Both the position numbers and the translations under genes were made by a program. The notes beneath the pieces are model-generated. The model was not told the DNA's origin and searched no databases. It saw only the letters and a list, made by a program, of their open reading frames with translations. Source: Ascidia mentula (Eukaryota; Chordata; Ascidiacea; Phlebobranchia; Ascidiidae). From it: a DNA stretch of 64,000 bases. This document shows positions 47,901 through 59,800 of this stretch, piece by piece. The first letter of the stretch is position 1. Each line of letters opens with the position of its first letter. The DNA is taken from NCBI GenBank assembly GCA_947561715.1, contig OX387204.1, positions 1,431,001 through 1,495,000 on the forward strand. The letters run 5' to 3'.

Positions 47901-50555
47901 TCTGCAATCCCGTCCCGAATTTTTTTGATGTCGCTGTAAAAAACGTAACGTCGAATGATATGTTGAGCGTATAGCACGGATTGTCGAGTTCCTGCCAAAC
48001 GCTGTAAAGTTATAGGACAGTTTTGAGTACCCGATTAACCCGATACTATAGTTGATATCGAAACTCAAAAGTTGATGACCCGAAATAGTTGATAACCAAA
48101 CGCAACTAAACATCATATCGCGCTGTAATTTGAACATGTTTGCAAATTTGTATCGGAGAAAAGGTAACTGGGTACTTGCGGGTGCGATAACATACATAAG
48201 TCGTCAATGATAACATACAAAGATCGTTAATGAATTTAGTTAGTAACGCTGGACTTGCAAAAATGTTTGGCAGAAACAGTAAAACGTCAGATCGCAGTGA
48301 GGGCCCGGGCCAGCTTAAAAATCAATAAGTCTGTTTCAAACGAGTTTAACGATCGGAGTAAGTGCTCTGTGCACTCAGCGTGACGAGCAGGCAGCGGAAT
48401 TTGTCAAAAAAATGCGCAAGCCGGTTCAGCAGTATTGCGCCACACCTGGTAACTTACGGAAAGTCACATGATTACGGCACGTTTATCAGTTACCGGCACC
48501 ACCGTACAGCAGTAAACTTCAGACAAAAGAAAGTCGAATTTCTCCCAAGAAATACCGGTGCGCCCAAATAGCTTTGTGCACCGCAATGGGTGGAAATCAT
48601 GTGATTTTTATAATGCGTAATGTTTGATCCTGACCAAACCCCACATCTACTTTCAAAAAAATTCATACAATCAAGAGCCACCACAACCCTAAATCACGTG
48701 CCCCGAACCGTTTACTAAACACTTTCTCACATATATAAAATCACCTTGACAAACGGGCGTTCAACTCTCCCGATGACGTCACATCGTGGAATCCAATGTC
48801 CTGTCGCAAGATGGAACGGAAGTAAGCTGTCCTTATGCGCGTGGTTTGCCTAAAAAACACGGACATGTTAAACATGACCGCAAGCGGTAACGAGATTTGA
48901 GCAGTGGCCTGAGGGTCGGTGATGTCATTTTGATTCGTGCATAGGATTCCAGTCCTGCAAAATCTCAGTAAACGCCACCAAGCATGTTTCTTGTGTTTTC
49001 AAATTAGGCATATGTAAAACAATGCTAAACATTTAATGCTTTGCTTCGGAAGTGCGGACGAAATACCTGAAAAACGCTACGGGTGTGGTGAACTTTTGGC
49101 ATGTTTTAACTGATCGAATTTGACAGGTTATCGTAGCAAGTGCATTGAAGCCTAACGTATATGCGTCAAAATGTGGCACCTGGGCTACAGTTCTTCCACC
49201 TTTAAGATATGAACTTACCTGACCGCAAACGCGGACCACGCGGTAACCTGAAGTGAACCCAAGACCAGAACTGCACAGGCGATGTACACGAGGTACAAGA
49301 CGAACTGTATGGTGTCGGTCCTAAAATTGTCCAACATCGGTGCTACGGTGGCATTCCACTGTCTATAAACGTAGAGATATTCGTGATTCATGGGTTACAA
49401 AACTCATACGAGGATTGGTGCCAAAATGTTACTTTCAATCAGCTCTTTTCACCAGGTTAAGAACATGAAAGTACTGGAAAGTTCCTCAAACAAACAATCG
49501 GTGCAATGAAAAGGATATGAAACCGTTACAAAGTAACATAATGTACGCTAAACGTAGCGTAATATCTTAACCATCAGCAAACCAATAGCGTGCCAAATTA
49601 TGTAAGTAATCACAGTCTAAAAATTTGGTTTTGAGGTCGCAGTGAGTGCTATTTTGGTTATCAATACTCACGCTTCGGTCAAATTGGTTAAACCAGCCGC
49701 ATAGCATGTCGTGTAGTCCAAGTTGCAGAGTTGATAGCGCCCGTACTCCGTAAACTTGGTGGATAATTCACCGAAGAAAATAAACATAACGGGTAGCCCA
49801 GCTCCATGGACAGCTGCACTCAAGGTACCCATGATGACCAGCAACCAGTCAACGCCATCGGCGTACCGGAACTGCACAAAATGCGATCACAGACGTTAGA
49901 CTCTAATCGTGAACTGTTAATACTGGAGTTGATATCAACAAATTTACCAGTTCGCTGTATGCTACCGACGGTATTTCTTTTTCTTTGTCTTTTTGTTCTT
50001 CGCCCGCGTTGTCGTCGGGCTCCTTTTCAGCTGAAAAACTCGTTTCGTATTTTTCATGAGCGGTTCCGTTGGCTGCGGGGGTGCTGCAACAAAGGGAATT
50101 AGAGAACTCGCAACGACGTTCACCGGCATGAATAATTTAATGCTTGAATGGTGACACTGCAGTTACAACTGCGCCTTTAATTCAAAACAATCAGAACCTT
50201 ATTAACGCAAAAACAAAAATAATCTCGATCGTTCGTTGACTGCTTGTCGCGAACATTCGTACTAGCACAAGAAGCAACCTGATATAAGCGTAAGAAAACA
50301 TGATGCTGAATCGCCGGAAACGATGGCCATTTCACAACCAACTGTTGCACATACAATTAGTAAAGCTATGTTATACAAATGATATACATCAGCGGCATAG
50401 ATTTATCAATGTTTTGTATAGCCACGATGCATTTTTCAGTGTGTTTATGTGGTAGCAGTGGGTCAAGAATCTGGACAAGTAAAAGCAATAATACCACAGC
50501 AATCAGCCAATGCGATAAACATAAACAAAACTTACCTTACAGTATCCGGCGGCAT
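32933..50555 (-). CDS. ABCB1: ABCB1-like full ABC transporter (P-glycoprotein family)
   Basis: ATP-driven exporter of hydrophobic compounds, expected in the plasma membrane. Exons 5'->3': 50555-50536, 50083-49948, 49871-49672, 49362-49219, 48849-48745, 47933-47762, 47469-47345, 45003-44790, 43882-43700, 42662-42546, 42071-41859, 41126-40946, 40563-40327, 39884-39636, 39184-39006, 38433-38223, 37045-36896, 36539-36434, 36048-35908, 35401-35245, 35039-34842, 34463-34351, 34060-33964, 33732-33586, 33136-32933. All phases join: 3999 nt, 1332 residues (human P-gp 1280). TMD1-NBD1-linker-TMD2-NBD2. NBD1: Walker [10 protein letters not shown] 452-460, signature MSGGQ 556-560, Walker B ILLLDE 576-581, H-loop AHRLST. 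NBD2: Walker [10 protein letters not shown] 1122-1130, LSGGQ 1229-1233, [12 protein letters not shown]. The linker has RRRIRSMS and an eight-Glu run. It belongs to the ABCB1/4/5/11 clade; exact orthology needs a tree. The 36434 donor (GTAAGG) is preferred over 36439 because only it keeps the frame. Confidence 0.95.
36676..36738 (-). pseudogene. tRNA-Lys-like pseudogene or SINE head
   Basis: Minus strand reads GCTCCTG then TAGCTCAGTTGGTAGAGC, a perfect A-box/D-arm, and ends CGGGAGC, which pairs with the 5' end as a 7-bp acceptor stem (one G-T). The anticodon arm is shortened and the T arm lacks its 3' strand, so it is about 62 nt rather than 73. Closest in wording to tRNA-Lys (GGGTCGTG). It sits in an ABCB1 intron with the shared 37-bp tail at 36823-36859 about 85 bp away, so a SINE origin is likely. 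Confidence 0.6.
36823..36859 (+). repeat. Dispersed repeat tail, shared with 19068-19104
   Basis: Second copy of the 37-bp motif (GATCCTGCCAATCATGCA, then ATTGCATGAAATATTACTG). It lies in an ABCB1 intron close to exon 36896-37045 and to the tRNA-like segment at 36676-36738. Confidence 0.5.
39703..39726 (-). repeat. Coding GAG/GAA run in ABCB1 linker (poly-Glu)
   Basis: CTC/CTT triplets on the plus strand inside exon 39884-39636 encode eight consecutive Glu before DLPDVPF, at the start of the second transmembrane half. The mix is mostly GAG with one GAA, so slippage is likely. In P-gp the corresponding linker is charged and phosphorylated but has no such run. Confidence 0.75.
45916..45997. 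repeat. Relic copy of the GGCATAAATTAACG MITE
   Basis: GGCATAAATTAACGTACTGT, then ATTCTTCC, matches the terminal repeat of the element at 60937-61123 with one change; the right side keeps only TACGTTAATTTTGTGCC. The middle (ATTTTGTCGGCCATACGA) still resembles the full element. Shortened by internal deletion; within the large ABCB1 intron between exons 47345 and 45003. Confidence 0.5.
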
Positions 50556-51177
50556 GCTGCTCGCCAATTTTAAAACCTGCCTGGTCCGTTAAAAATGTTC
50601 GCAGCAAGAACTAGGGAAGCTTACCTGCGGCAAACAACAACTAAAAGCATCTGTCACACTGTAACGTCACAAACCCCATTTAACAAAAAATAACTGCTCC
50701 TTTTTTCTCTTTCTCTCGTCGCAATAGTCACGTGCTACATCGTGCGATGCTATTGGTTGGTTTTCCGCATGACTTGTTGATGTGGTAGATCTGAGACTGT
50801 TTAAAAACATGTTCGTGTTTTTCGTGCAAATTTACAGTTACTGTCAAACTAGTATTTTTTCCGCCAATAAAATACATACGCTATATTTTGATTAGTCATT
50901 TTCAATATAAATCAATAATTTCACGACCCGAGTGGAAAATAATTTCCCGCGCTTTCAGAAATTACCCTGTTTTGTTACTCAGCGAGTGTTTTGCATAAAG
51001 AGTCAAAAAGAAATTTTGAATGTATTCGGCATTTCCACGTGTAATATATTGCGACTAAACCATTACGGTGATAAATCTGTTAGTGTGTTATGTATTAATG
51101 TGTGTTAGAGTAATATATGTTAGAATTTAATTGATTTTATGTCAAAAGCAACTTTGTTTTGGTATCTTAGCTTCAAG
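50556..51177. promoter_or_regulatory. Divergent ABCB1/AASDH promoter region
   Basis: The 622 bp between the ABCB1 start (50555, minus) and the AASDH start (51178, plus). A CACGTG E-box is at 50729-50734 and an inverted CCAAT (ATTGG, 50752-50756) lies about 200 bp upstream of ABCB1, oriented towards it. The AASDH side is AT-rich. No TATA box stands out. Start sites are unmapped, and shared control is inference from geometry. Confidence 0.5.
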
Positions 51178-54100
51178 ATGGCTTCCAATACGTGTTTGCA
51201 TGATATGTTTCTTACTGCTGCCCAAAAATTTACCAGAAATTTGGCAGTGGAATTTTATGAAGAAGGTGCTCCTGTTCAATCATTAATGTACAAAGATGTT
51301 CTGGATATTGCAACATGTATTTCTAATTACCTAACCAATGATTGCACATTAGAGCCCAATATCTTGGGTCTGTTTATGGGGTCTTGTCTGGAAATGCCTT
51401 CATTGGTTCTTGGTATTCTGATGTCTGGTCGTTGCTTTGCACCTATTAATACAAGCTCACCTTCATTAGTCATCACAAACTTCATTAAACATACAAATTT
51501 AAAGTACATTTTAACAAATGAGGCAAACATGGAGACTTTTTCTGCAATCTGTTTGGAAAATGAGATGAGTTTTGAACAAAGACATCTTCCAGTCAATACA
51601 AGCAAGTTCAGTCTAAAATTGGTACTTTGTACTATTGAAAAACATGAAGCTGATTATAAGGTGTCTGAAAGTGCAGATGATGGTTGTAAGAGCATTGCTT
51701 ATGTTCTGGGTACTTCAGGCACTACTGGTCAACCTAAAGTAGTATCAGTGCCTCATTGCAGCATTATACCAAACATTATACATCTACAATCTTTATTTTG
51801 TGTTTCTGCTGATGACAAAATATCCATGCTCTCACCTTTAACCTTTGACCCAAGCTTGGTTGAAATGTTTCTGGCCTTAACATCAGGTGCATCCTTAATT
51901 TTATTTTCTTGGTCGATCAAGGTAAAGCCCAGTATTCTGTTGCAAACGCTTTTTAATGTTGCACATGTTACTGTGATGCAAGCTACACCATCCCTGCTGT
52001 CACAATTTAATGAGGCTGATCTTCAAAATACAATGTTCTCTCTGACATCAAGTTTAAAAGTTTTGTCTATAGGAGGAGAAAGGTGCCCAACTTACAAAAC
52101 TATCAAAGGTTGGATCAATCCGAAAGTTATCCAACCAACTTTCCGAGTGTTTAATCTCTATGGTATCACAGAAGTTTCTGTGTGGGCAACATGCTTCGAA
52201 CTGCCAGAAGAAAAAATTATGCATGGTTCTGATGATAACATTTCCATGGGACAACCTCTATTGGAAACATCTGTTGCATTAGTGTCTGTGGATAGAAGCA
52301 GGGTCCTGTGTATAATAGACATGGTTAATGATATTAACAGTGTAACCTGCCAAAAGATTTGCTTGGAACCTGGAGACATTAATAAAATCTCAAATTGCAT
52401 TGAGGGTTTTGTTTGGTTAGGCAGTAAGTCACGGATATGTAAAATAGCATCTGGAAATTTAAACAAACCTCTTGCATTAAAAAAAACCTTCAATAAATTC
52501 AAGGGGGCTGAACAGCTGCCTAAAGGCATGGTTTTTAGGCAAACTGGTGACAAAGCCTGTTTGTGTGTGAGTGGTGATGGTTCAAAACTTGATGGCACTC
52601 AGTTTTATTATGTAGGTAGGAGTGATTTTCAAATTAAGCGGAATGGAAAGCGAATGAACATTTTGCATGTCAAAAGCATCCTGGAAAAGCACAACTCTGT
52701 ACATGTTGTCCACGTAACACAAATTCATGACAGGGTTTTACGAACTAGTAGCAACAACCCTCTCCTTGTTGCCTTTATTGTGATAAAGGAATTTTCTTTG
52801 AAAGATGCAAAATCTGCCATTCATTCCATTGAAAGTTATGCCCCAAAATGTTTAGACAGTCACTGTGTACCAGACAAATTTGTCCATATCAGTCAAATAC
52901 CTATGACAGCTCATGGAAAAGTTGATGAAACAGTTTTGCTGGATATCTTGCAATCAAGAGTCACTACAAAAGAGGGTGTTTGTTTTCATGGTGAAAATGG
53001 CCAGTTTGACACAGCTGCTGTAAAATTGAAGCTGATTCATTGTTGGAATAAATGTTTGCAGAGAACACAAGACAAAAATAATCTTGACTTTGAGCAAATA
53101 TATTCTGAAACCATGTCACAAAACTTTATCAAACTCGGTGGCAATTCCTTTCTGGCTGTGAAGTTCGTCAACCTCATTGGAAACTTGCTTCCTGTTAATC
53201 TAAAACTGCCCAACTTACTTAACATTCTTTTGCAAAAAACTTTTCTTGATGTTTGCTTCTATGTCTTGGATGCATTTGTGCAAAACAATGACACTAAATC
53301 TTTAAAAAGGAAAAGCACACAAAATATTTGTAACACTGTCTCCAAAAAACTTCCGACAGTTTCTAAAAAAGAAACCAGTGCTATCACAATAACTAGAGGA
53401 GGAAAAAATCCCACAATGTTACCACATGATGAAATGGCAACATGTAGTGATGCACCGAAGTTAGAATTGGTCAACAGTTGGCTTTACAACACTGGAAAGT
53501 GCATAGATGCTTCTCCACTTGTGGTATTGTCACCAGATCCTGGGAAGGGGAAAATTATAATAGGTATGTGGAAGTAATCGCGTCATGATAAATTTCAAAT
53601 GTGTATATTAGCATATCAGTAGTGGTCAAATTAAAGTAAATGTTGTATTGCAAAGAACTATAATTTATAATTATGGATCTGTTAAAGTATATAAACACTA
53701 ATCTACTGGTACAAACATATCCTGTAAAGCTGTCAATCATGCACGATATTGCAGTATTTAATGTAACGTTGAATATCAATGACAACCAGCTCAACAGAAG
53801 GTTTTGAGAACACACCTTGTTGGGTGAAATATATTGTCCTGAAAACTTCTCTTAGCTGTCTGTTTGATTAATGTTTAAACCTTACCCAGAAATACAGCTT
53901 ACAGCTAACAATCGTTTGATTGGAATGCAGGATCACATTCTCACCAACTTGCTTGCTTGGAAATGTCCAGTGGAGATTTGGAATGGAAACTAAAGCTTGG
54001 TGATCGCATTGAGTCTTCTGCATGTCTTACTCCTTGTGACCAGTTCGTCGCAGTGGGATGTTATGATACTTTTGTTTATTTTGTTTCATTGGCCACTGGG

Positions 54101-56187
54101 GAGGTAAGCAATATGAATAGTGTTGAAAAACTTATATCAGTGAAGTTATTTTGTTATGCTGCCAATGGACAGTTTTTTTGTGTTTTCCAATTTTGTTTGT
54201 CAAGAAATTTGTTGCACAAACTTATCTTTTTTTGTGGTGCTACGGAATTTTTTTTAAGGTTGCATGGAAATTTAAAACTGGAGCAGAGGTGAAAAGTTCG
54301 CCATGTCCTGGTTCCGAAGACACATCAGAAGTGTTTGTTGGCTCACATGATGGCAACATCTACTGTGTTGAAGTACAGGTAAGTCAACAAGTTTGCAGGA
54401 TTTAATGACTTTAATTCTTTGTGTCTTTTGTAAGGAAAAAAAGTTAAAGTGGAAATATTCATGTGGGTCTGCATCTGTCTTTTCATCTCCTTGTTATGTT
54501 TCTCCTTTAATGATACAAGTAAGTTTCTCTTAAAAGATTTCGATGTTACTGTCATCTTAATTATAACTGGCAATCTAAATACAAGTCTTACACTATTACT
54601 GCTTACATTTCTTGTATCAGTGGAAATTAAAGTTTATGTAAGGAAAGTCATTTTCCTTTCTGCTCAAACGATACGATACGTTGTGTCTTGTACTTGTTGC
54701 GTTTCAGGGACTTACCCATGACATGGTTTTCGCTTGCTCGCTGTCTGGTCAAGTTGTGTGTTTGGATCCCAGCACAGGATCGAAAAGGTGAGAAAATACA
54801 CAGGTCGACGTGGGGCCGCGTCTCCCCAGTTTTTACCAGCACTGGAAATGACCTGTATGACGTCATAGGTGGGAAGTGGACATGGGGAAGCCGGTATTCT
54901 CATCGCCGACTGCCACGGAAACGGGTGTGTGTGCGGGGTGTGTCGACTGCAAGATGTACATGTTATCCCACGTCGATGGATCGGTGGTAAGTGCACGTTG
55001 CTCTTACGAATGCAACGTTTGATGACGAGTTTTCCCGACTATGCAAATAAACAACGTAATAGTGATTTCCGAAATAAATTGCAACAGAATTTCCAACTCG
55101 TTTTATGCCTAATTGAAGCCAGCATCAGTTAAGTTTTGCACTAATAAAGGCATCTGTTTTTAAGATTAGAAACCAAATTTCGCCCATCGAAATACACTGT
55201 GCTCACTTTTGATGGTGGGTTTCCCACTGCAGTATGATAATAAGTTATATATTTTTCATTAATATATTTTATGTCACTTGGAACTTTTATGGGATAATTA
55301 ACTGCAAATACTCCTAACAGATGTGGACTTTCAACACACAGCAGCCGATATTCTCATCACCCGCTGTCAGTCACTGCCACAAAAGTAACCAAACATTGAT
55401 TTATTTCGGGTCGCACGATGGATATACTTACTGTCTCGAATCGAGAGATGGTAAAGAGATATGGAAGTATCGTCCTGGTGATTGTGACGTTATATCTCCC
55501 GTTTACTCCACCCCATTCCCGTTTGAATTCGCTTCAATTCGTACAGATGGAGTCAAATCGGTTTGTTGATGTTTATGTTTTGACGTGACGTTTTCAAAAA
55601 CTTTTTTCTCTGCTTTATTCGTGAACCAAGATGTTTTGGGGAAAAGTGGGCGCGGCAGCGTAACGAAAAAGCATTTAAAGAACCTTTGTCACTGTTAAAC
55701 AACTTTAACTGTTAACACATCCACATAGTAAATTGTGGCTTTTGGGTTTAAATGATAATGGAATAATGATTTATTCATATTGTATAGAAGTCCTGTTGTC
55801 ATTGCAATTTCGTGTATGATGTTTGAGCTGAAATTCGTGTCATTTTTTAATTTAGTTACGTGATAAAACACATGGCTGGTGCAGGTGCTTAAATTTCCGT
55901 ATTAAACGATTTTATTATTTGCTATGTAGGCCTCGTGCTTGCTCGCTACTGCCTCTACCGACGGCACTATTTCAATTCTTGATGCCAACACTGGACGCAA
56001 GGTGGCGCACAAGCGTCTCCCCGGTGACATATTTTCGTCACCTGTGGTTGTGAATTACCCGGAAAGTGCGAAACAAGCCAGTCAAGCCAATACATGCGGG
56101 ACTACTTTGTTGGCGATCGGTTGCCGGGACGACCGCCTGTACAACATCACCATACGTGAGGCAAGTTACGCCTATATTAGGATTTAA
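51178..56187 (+). CDS. AASDH: AASDH (ACSF4): acyl-CoA-synthetase-like AMP-binding, carrier-protein and PQQ-propeller enzyme
   Basis: Adenylates beta-alanine or a related carboxylate and loads it on its own phosphopantetheine arm; a C-terminal PQQ-like propeller follows. Exons: 51178-53563, 53931-54103, 54259-54378, 54708-54787, 54869-54986, 55321-55560, 55930-56187; 3375 nt, 1124 residues (human about 1098). Motifs: TSGTTGQPK near 179, YGITEVSVWA near 328, SDFQIKRNGKR near 482, AHGKVDE with the A10 Lys near 581, carrier LGGNSFLA with the attachment Ser near 657, DTGKC-like NTGKCIDASPLVV before exon 2, then propeller blades (GSHSHQLACLE, LGDRIESSACL, GKPVFSSP, GSHDGYTYCLE, IGCRDDRLYN). An in-frame ATG at 51139 would add 13 residues; 51178 (AAGATGG) has the better context and matches the family N terminus. 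Stop TAA at 56185-56187. Exon 1 is unusually long and AT-rich beside exons 5-7. Confidence 0.95.
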
Positions 56188-56689
56188 TACGAAAGAACCC
56201 TTATTAAGAACTGTTTCGTATTTTATTGATAAATCGTTTCCAGCCTAGTGTTTTTTCGCTTCTTTTGTTTAAATGATCGCAGTTTTCCTAAGTGTGTTTC
56301 GGGTGCAGCGAGGTAGATTTGAAGCTAAACCATAGTCTAAAATGTTAGCACAAGTTCCTGAATGTTTTTCAAAATTTCTGCGAAGTTATGAACACTGTGC
56401 TACCAATACGCTCGATAACATCTACAAAAGTTGTTTAGCTGCCAGAGTCTTCTGCAGAAATTGCTATTATAATCCGCCGGGGCGTTTTAAAACCAAAGAT
56501 TGTTCAAGCAGAATCGATTCCTTGGCCTAGCAGGATTGACGTGGGGTCGATGTGTCAAACTGCTAGGCTATGTGAGTCGAGATAAAGTGAACTCAAAACC
56601 CCTTTCAGGAAGAGAAAAGTTCTCATGGATAATGATGTTAATATATGTGTAAAGGTATTGTGGCGTATGTGCAAAAAAAAAAAAAAAAA

Positions 56690-56752
56690 AAGCTGCAGAC
56701 AGGGTGTGTACACGCACTGTTTCGACCTGTAAGGTCTCATCAGTGCAGCTGT
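56690..56752 (-). ncRNA. Type I hammerhead ribozyme motif, copy B (canonical)
   Basis: Minus strand, 5'->3': stem I AGCTGCA (56750-56744), CTGATGA (56743-56737), stem II GACC-TTACA-GGTC (56736-56724), GAAA (56723-56720), stem III CAG…CTG with a partly paired extension, cleavage triplet GTC (56700-56698), stem I return strand TGCAGCT (56697-56691). Stems I (7 bp) and II (4 bp) are perfect and every core base matches the hammerhead consensus; cleavage is predicted between 56698 and 56697. A T19 run follows on the same strand and could act as an RNA polymerase III terminator or be a microsatellite. Confidence 0.8.
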
Positions 56753-56861
56753 TGAGTGGCACTGTGCTAGCTTTTACACTAGCAGGCACACTAGTCTCCA
56801 CTTTGTGGTACCTTTCGGTCAACGTCGATCTGCAGGGTACCCTATACTAGGTACCGAACAA
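56690..56861 (-). mobile_element. Hammerhead-bearing dispersed element, copy B (~172 bp)
   Basis: Same unit as 13280-13452, opposite orientation. It starts at 56861 with TTGTTCGGTACC and a GGTACC…GGGTACC palindrome, and ends at hammerhead stem I followed by T19. No coding frame. The small size and terminal ribozyme recall hammerhead-carrying retroelement derivatives known in other animals, but no A- or B-box pair and no target duplication were recognised, so the mobilising machinery is unknown. Confidence 0.7.
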
Positions 56862-59800
56862 CGGTATTGTGGCGTTTAGTTGCATTCCCAACGTTAAAAT
56901 ATTGGGGTCCATATTGAGCAGTCTATGTTCTTCTGAATTGCCAACTATAATTATTTTAGCTAAGTATGATTTGGTGATATTCCAGGTAATTAGACAGCAC
57001 GCTTTGCAAAATCGATTTCGTTTAGCCGACGTATTAAGCCTGGATCTCTTGATTGCGATGTTTGAGTTCCAGCCCCTGGGAGCCACGTGTACTGATTGCA
57101 GTATATTAAGTGTACGGAGCTCCATGTGGGAATTGGGCACTTGTACGAAATCCTCTTGTGGGCACAGAGGAGTTTAGTAATGAACAGTTGCAAAGGACGG
57201 CAGTGTTTTGTTTGGTTTCATCAAGGTTGCGTGAGAACGAACGTCAGCAGCTCATCAGGTTTCTCAGTAAAATATACAGCCTTAGTTATACAAGGTTGTG
57301 TTAAAATGTTGTTTCAGTTTTCAGTATTAGCCTGTAGTGTTGTGGTTATCATGATGAACACTTATAATATAGGATCGTATGGTGCTTGTATAAAGGATGA
57401 AGGTGAGTGGTTGGTCTTGAAGCTGCTTCTTACATTGCATTATTACGTAACCAATGACGTAGTGACTAGTATTTGACGTGTGTGTTGAAACCAGGGCGAA
57501 CTGTGCATGATTGTGAATCGTTCAAGGGGGTTTTGCGTCTTTTTATTCAAATAGGTAACCTTTAATAGGACGAGATGATCTTCAGGCAAACACGTGGTTT
57601 ATTGTTGAGAAGAAATGTGAGGTGATGTGTACAAAACGTCGACGTGAAATTTGATCAAACAATAAGTGAAGTAAAATGCCCTTACTTTCCCACTTTAGAT
57701 CCCTATTTAACGTTCCCAATGATAAAACTTTTAATAAACCCATAAATCGCCGAAATGAAGTCGGTGGTTCCATGAACAACAATGAATCACGAACATGAGA
57801 CAATGGAACTTCGATCGCGAGTTTTCCGCTTTTCACAACGTTCCTCGGTCACCTCGTTAAGTTGTTTAAACAGTCTGAAAACAACGTGCGGAGTGGTTTA
57901 TACGGGGAGTGTCGCCTTGTTGCGTCAGCCGTAGATCAAGGATTGTTATACACAAGTCGGAGCCTTGCCAGATGCCTGCTTGTGATTTTTGTGGCGCCCT
58001 GAATCAGACTCGAGTCCTTGTCGCCTTTCTGTGCGATACATAAATTTAGCTTTTCGTTTTATGGTTAATGTACAGGTTGGAATGTTTTGTTTTTTGTTTA
58101 CAAGTTCAAATCTTCATCCAATCACAAACAACTACATCTTTCTGTTGCTCTATGAAAGTTTTATTGTTGGAATAAAGGGAAAGAAAGCTCTATTGTGATA
58201 ACAATGGCTTTTCGAATTACTATGGTCGGATCATAATGACCCTACGGCCTGTCCATTGTTGTTGTGGCTTTGACGTAATATCCGCATTACTGAAGACAGT
58301 TGACGTAACAAATTGGTCGCAATTTCGTATGCGATGGCATCGTATCCATGCAAGCGCTCGAAGTGTTTCGATTGTGTAAAAAAATCCAGCGTCTTCTTCT
58401 ATTCTTGAACGATTTTCTACTGATGATGGAACGTGGTTGACGTAATCGGCATCTATCAAGTTTATTGTGTCCTTATATGTGTATTTAACGGCGTGCGAAT
58501 GGTTACTGGTTGCTGAAAATACAGAACGTGAGTCAGAGGGGCTGGTCCCAGCACGCCTGTTAAGAAGATTAAAGGACGCGGATACTCCACTTATTTCACT
58601 ATAAACAAATCACCCAACCACCTGTTTTTACCTCAGCACAAAGATCGACTGACTGTCTTACAAACACCACAATGTAAACACCGTAGTTTGTATCGGAGAG
58701 GCAATTTCTGCATCCGGTTTTTAAACGCTTTGAGGGCATGTTTGATGTTCATTATGTTGTGACAGCCGGGTTACGTGATATTGGATTATTCACGTCGTTA
58801 CGATGCGGATTAGCAGTTAGGCACGAGAAGAGTGCCATTAAAGAAGGTTTGAAGCACCTCTCCATGCTCTTGAAAGCAGACCGGTGTCGGCCCGGCCAGA
58901 AATTCCTGATGCATATTGTGGGAAGACTGCACGCAGATTAAACAATAGAGAGCATGCGTTGGAGTTGTGGAGAATATTTGTGGCCATTTTCGCAGAAGCA
59001 GTTTGATGTAGCAGCTTGCGGACGCTCTGTGGTTATCCGGGGTGGTATGAAAACCAAGCTGTGTTGGGTAGAAAGCCAGTTCCAGCTCAATTTTAGCGGT
59101 AAGACAGTTGTGGTTTGGGTGGCCTTTAAACCAGCATGTGACATCTGCGGGTTCTGGTACAGCAGAGGTTGTTTCAGTTGTGTTCGAATGTTCAGAGTTG
59201 TTTAGCTTTAGTATACAAGTAATTACCAGTCGTTGATGCTACCTTTAGTGCAGAATACAATGTACATGTAATCGTACAAAGCTCACATACAGTTCTAAAA
59301 TATCCATACAAAGCAAATCCTCGTTCTTTTTATCAGCGATGCTGGTTGCTTCGGTCTATATTTTAATTATACGTGATTGATTGCATTGTACGAGTGTTTG
59401 TCAATATCACCCGTCGATATTTAACAGATGTATTCGTCTTGTTTATTCCAGTCCAATGTGAATAATGCATGGAGCTAGCTAGCGCTTGTATAACGACGGT
59501 TTACTACATGCCGTTTACCACATCGTTGAATTAATCGCCCAAGCATCCGTTTTTCCAAGCTTCCATTTTGCTCAGTATAAGCAACTGCAGTCGATCTTTG
59601 ATAAGTGTTTGCCAAAAGAGCTAGTGTGGTCTGCATGATATACTGTACGGTGGTCCTGGTTTTGTGATGCATTAGTATACTGACTGCATAACTAGCAAAT
59701 CGTTAGCGAAATTTTGCAATTTTCGCTTGGTAAAGTCCCCTATTATTAAAGAACTTTCGTTTATAAAACGCAGTCATTATTTCGGTCTGTACTTCCAGAG

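Noticed and set aside
47703-48197. 164-codon minus-strand open frame
   Set aside because: A shifted-frame shadow over the real ABCB1 exon 47933-47762.
54688-54990. 100-codon plus-strand open frame over AASDH exons 4-5
   Set aside because: Reads through an intron in the wrong frame; the spliced frame gives the conserved GKPVFSSP blade.
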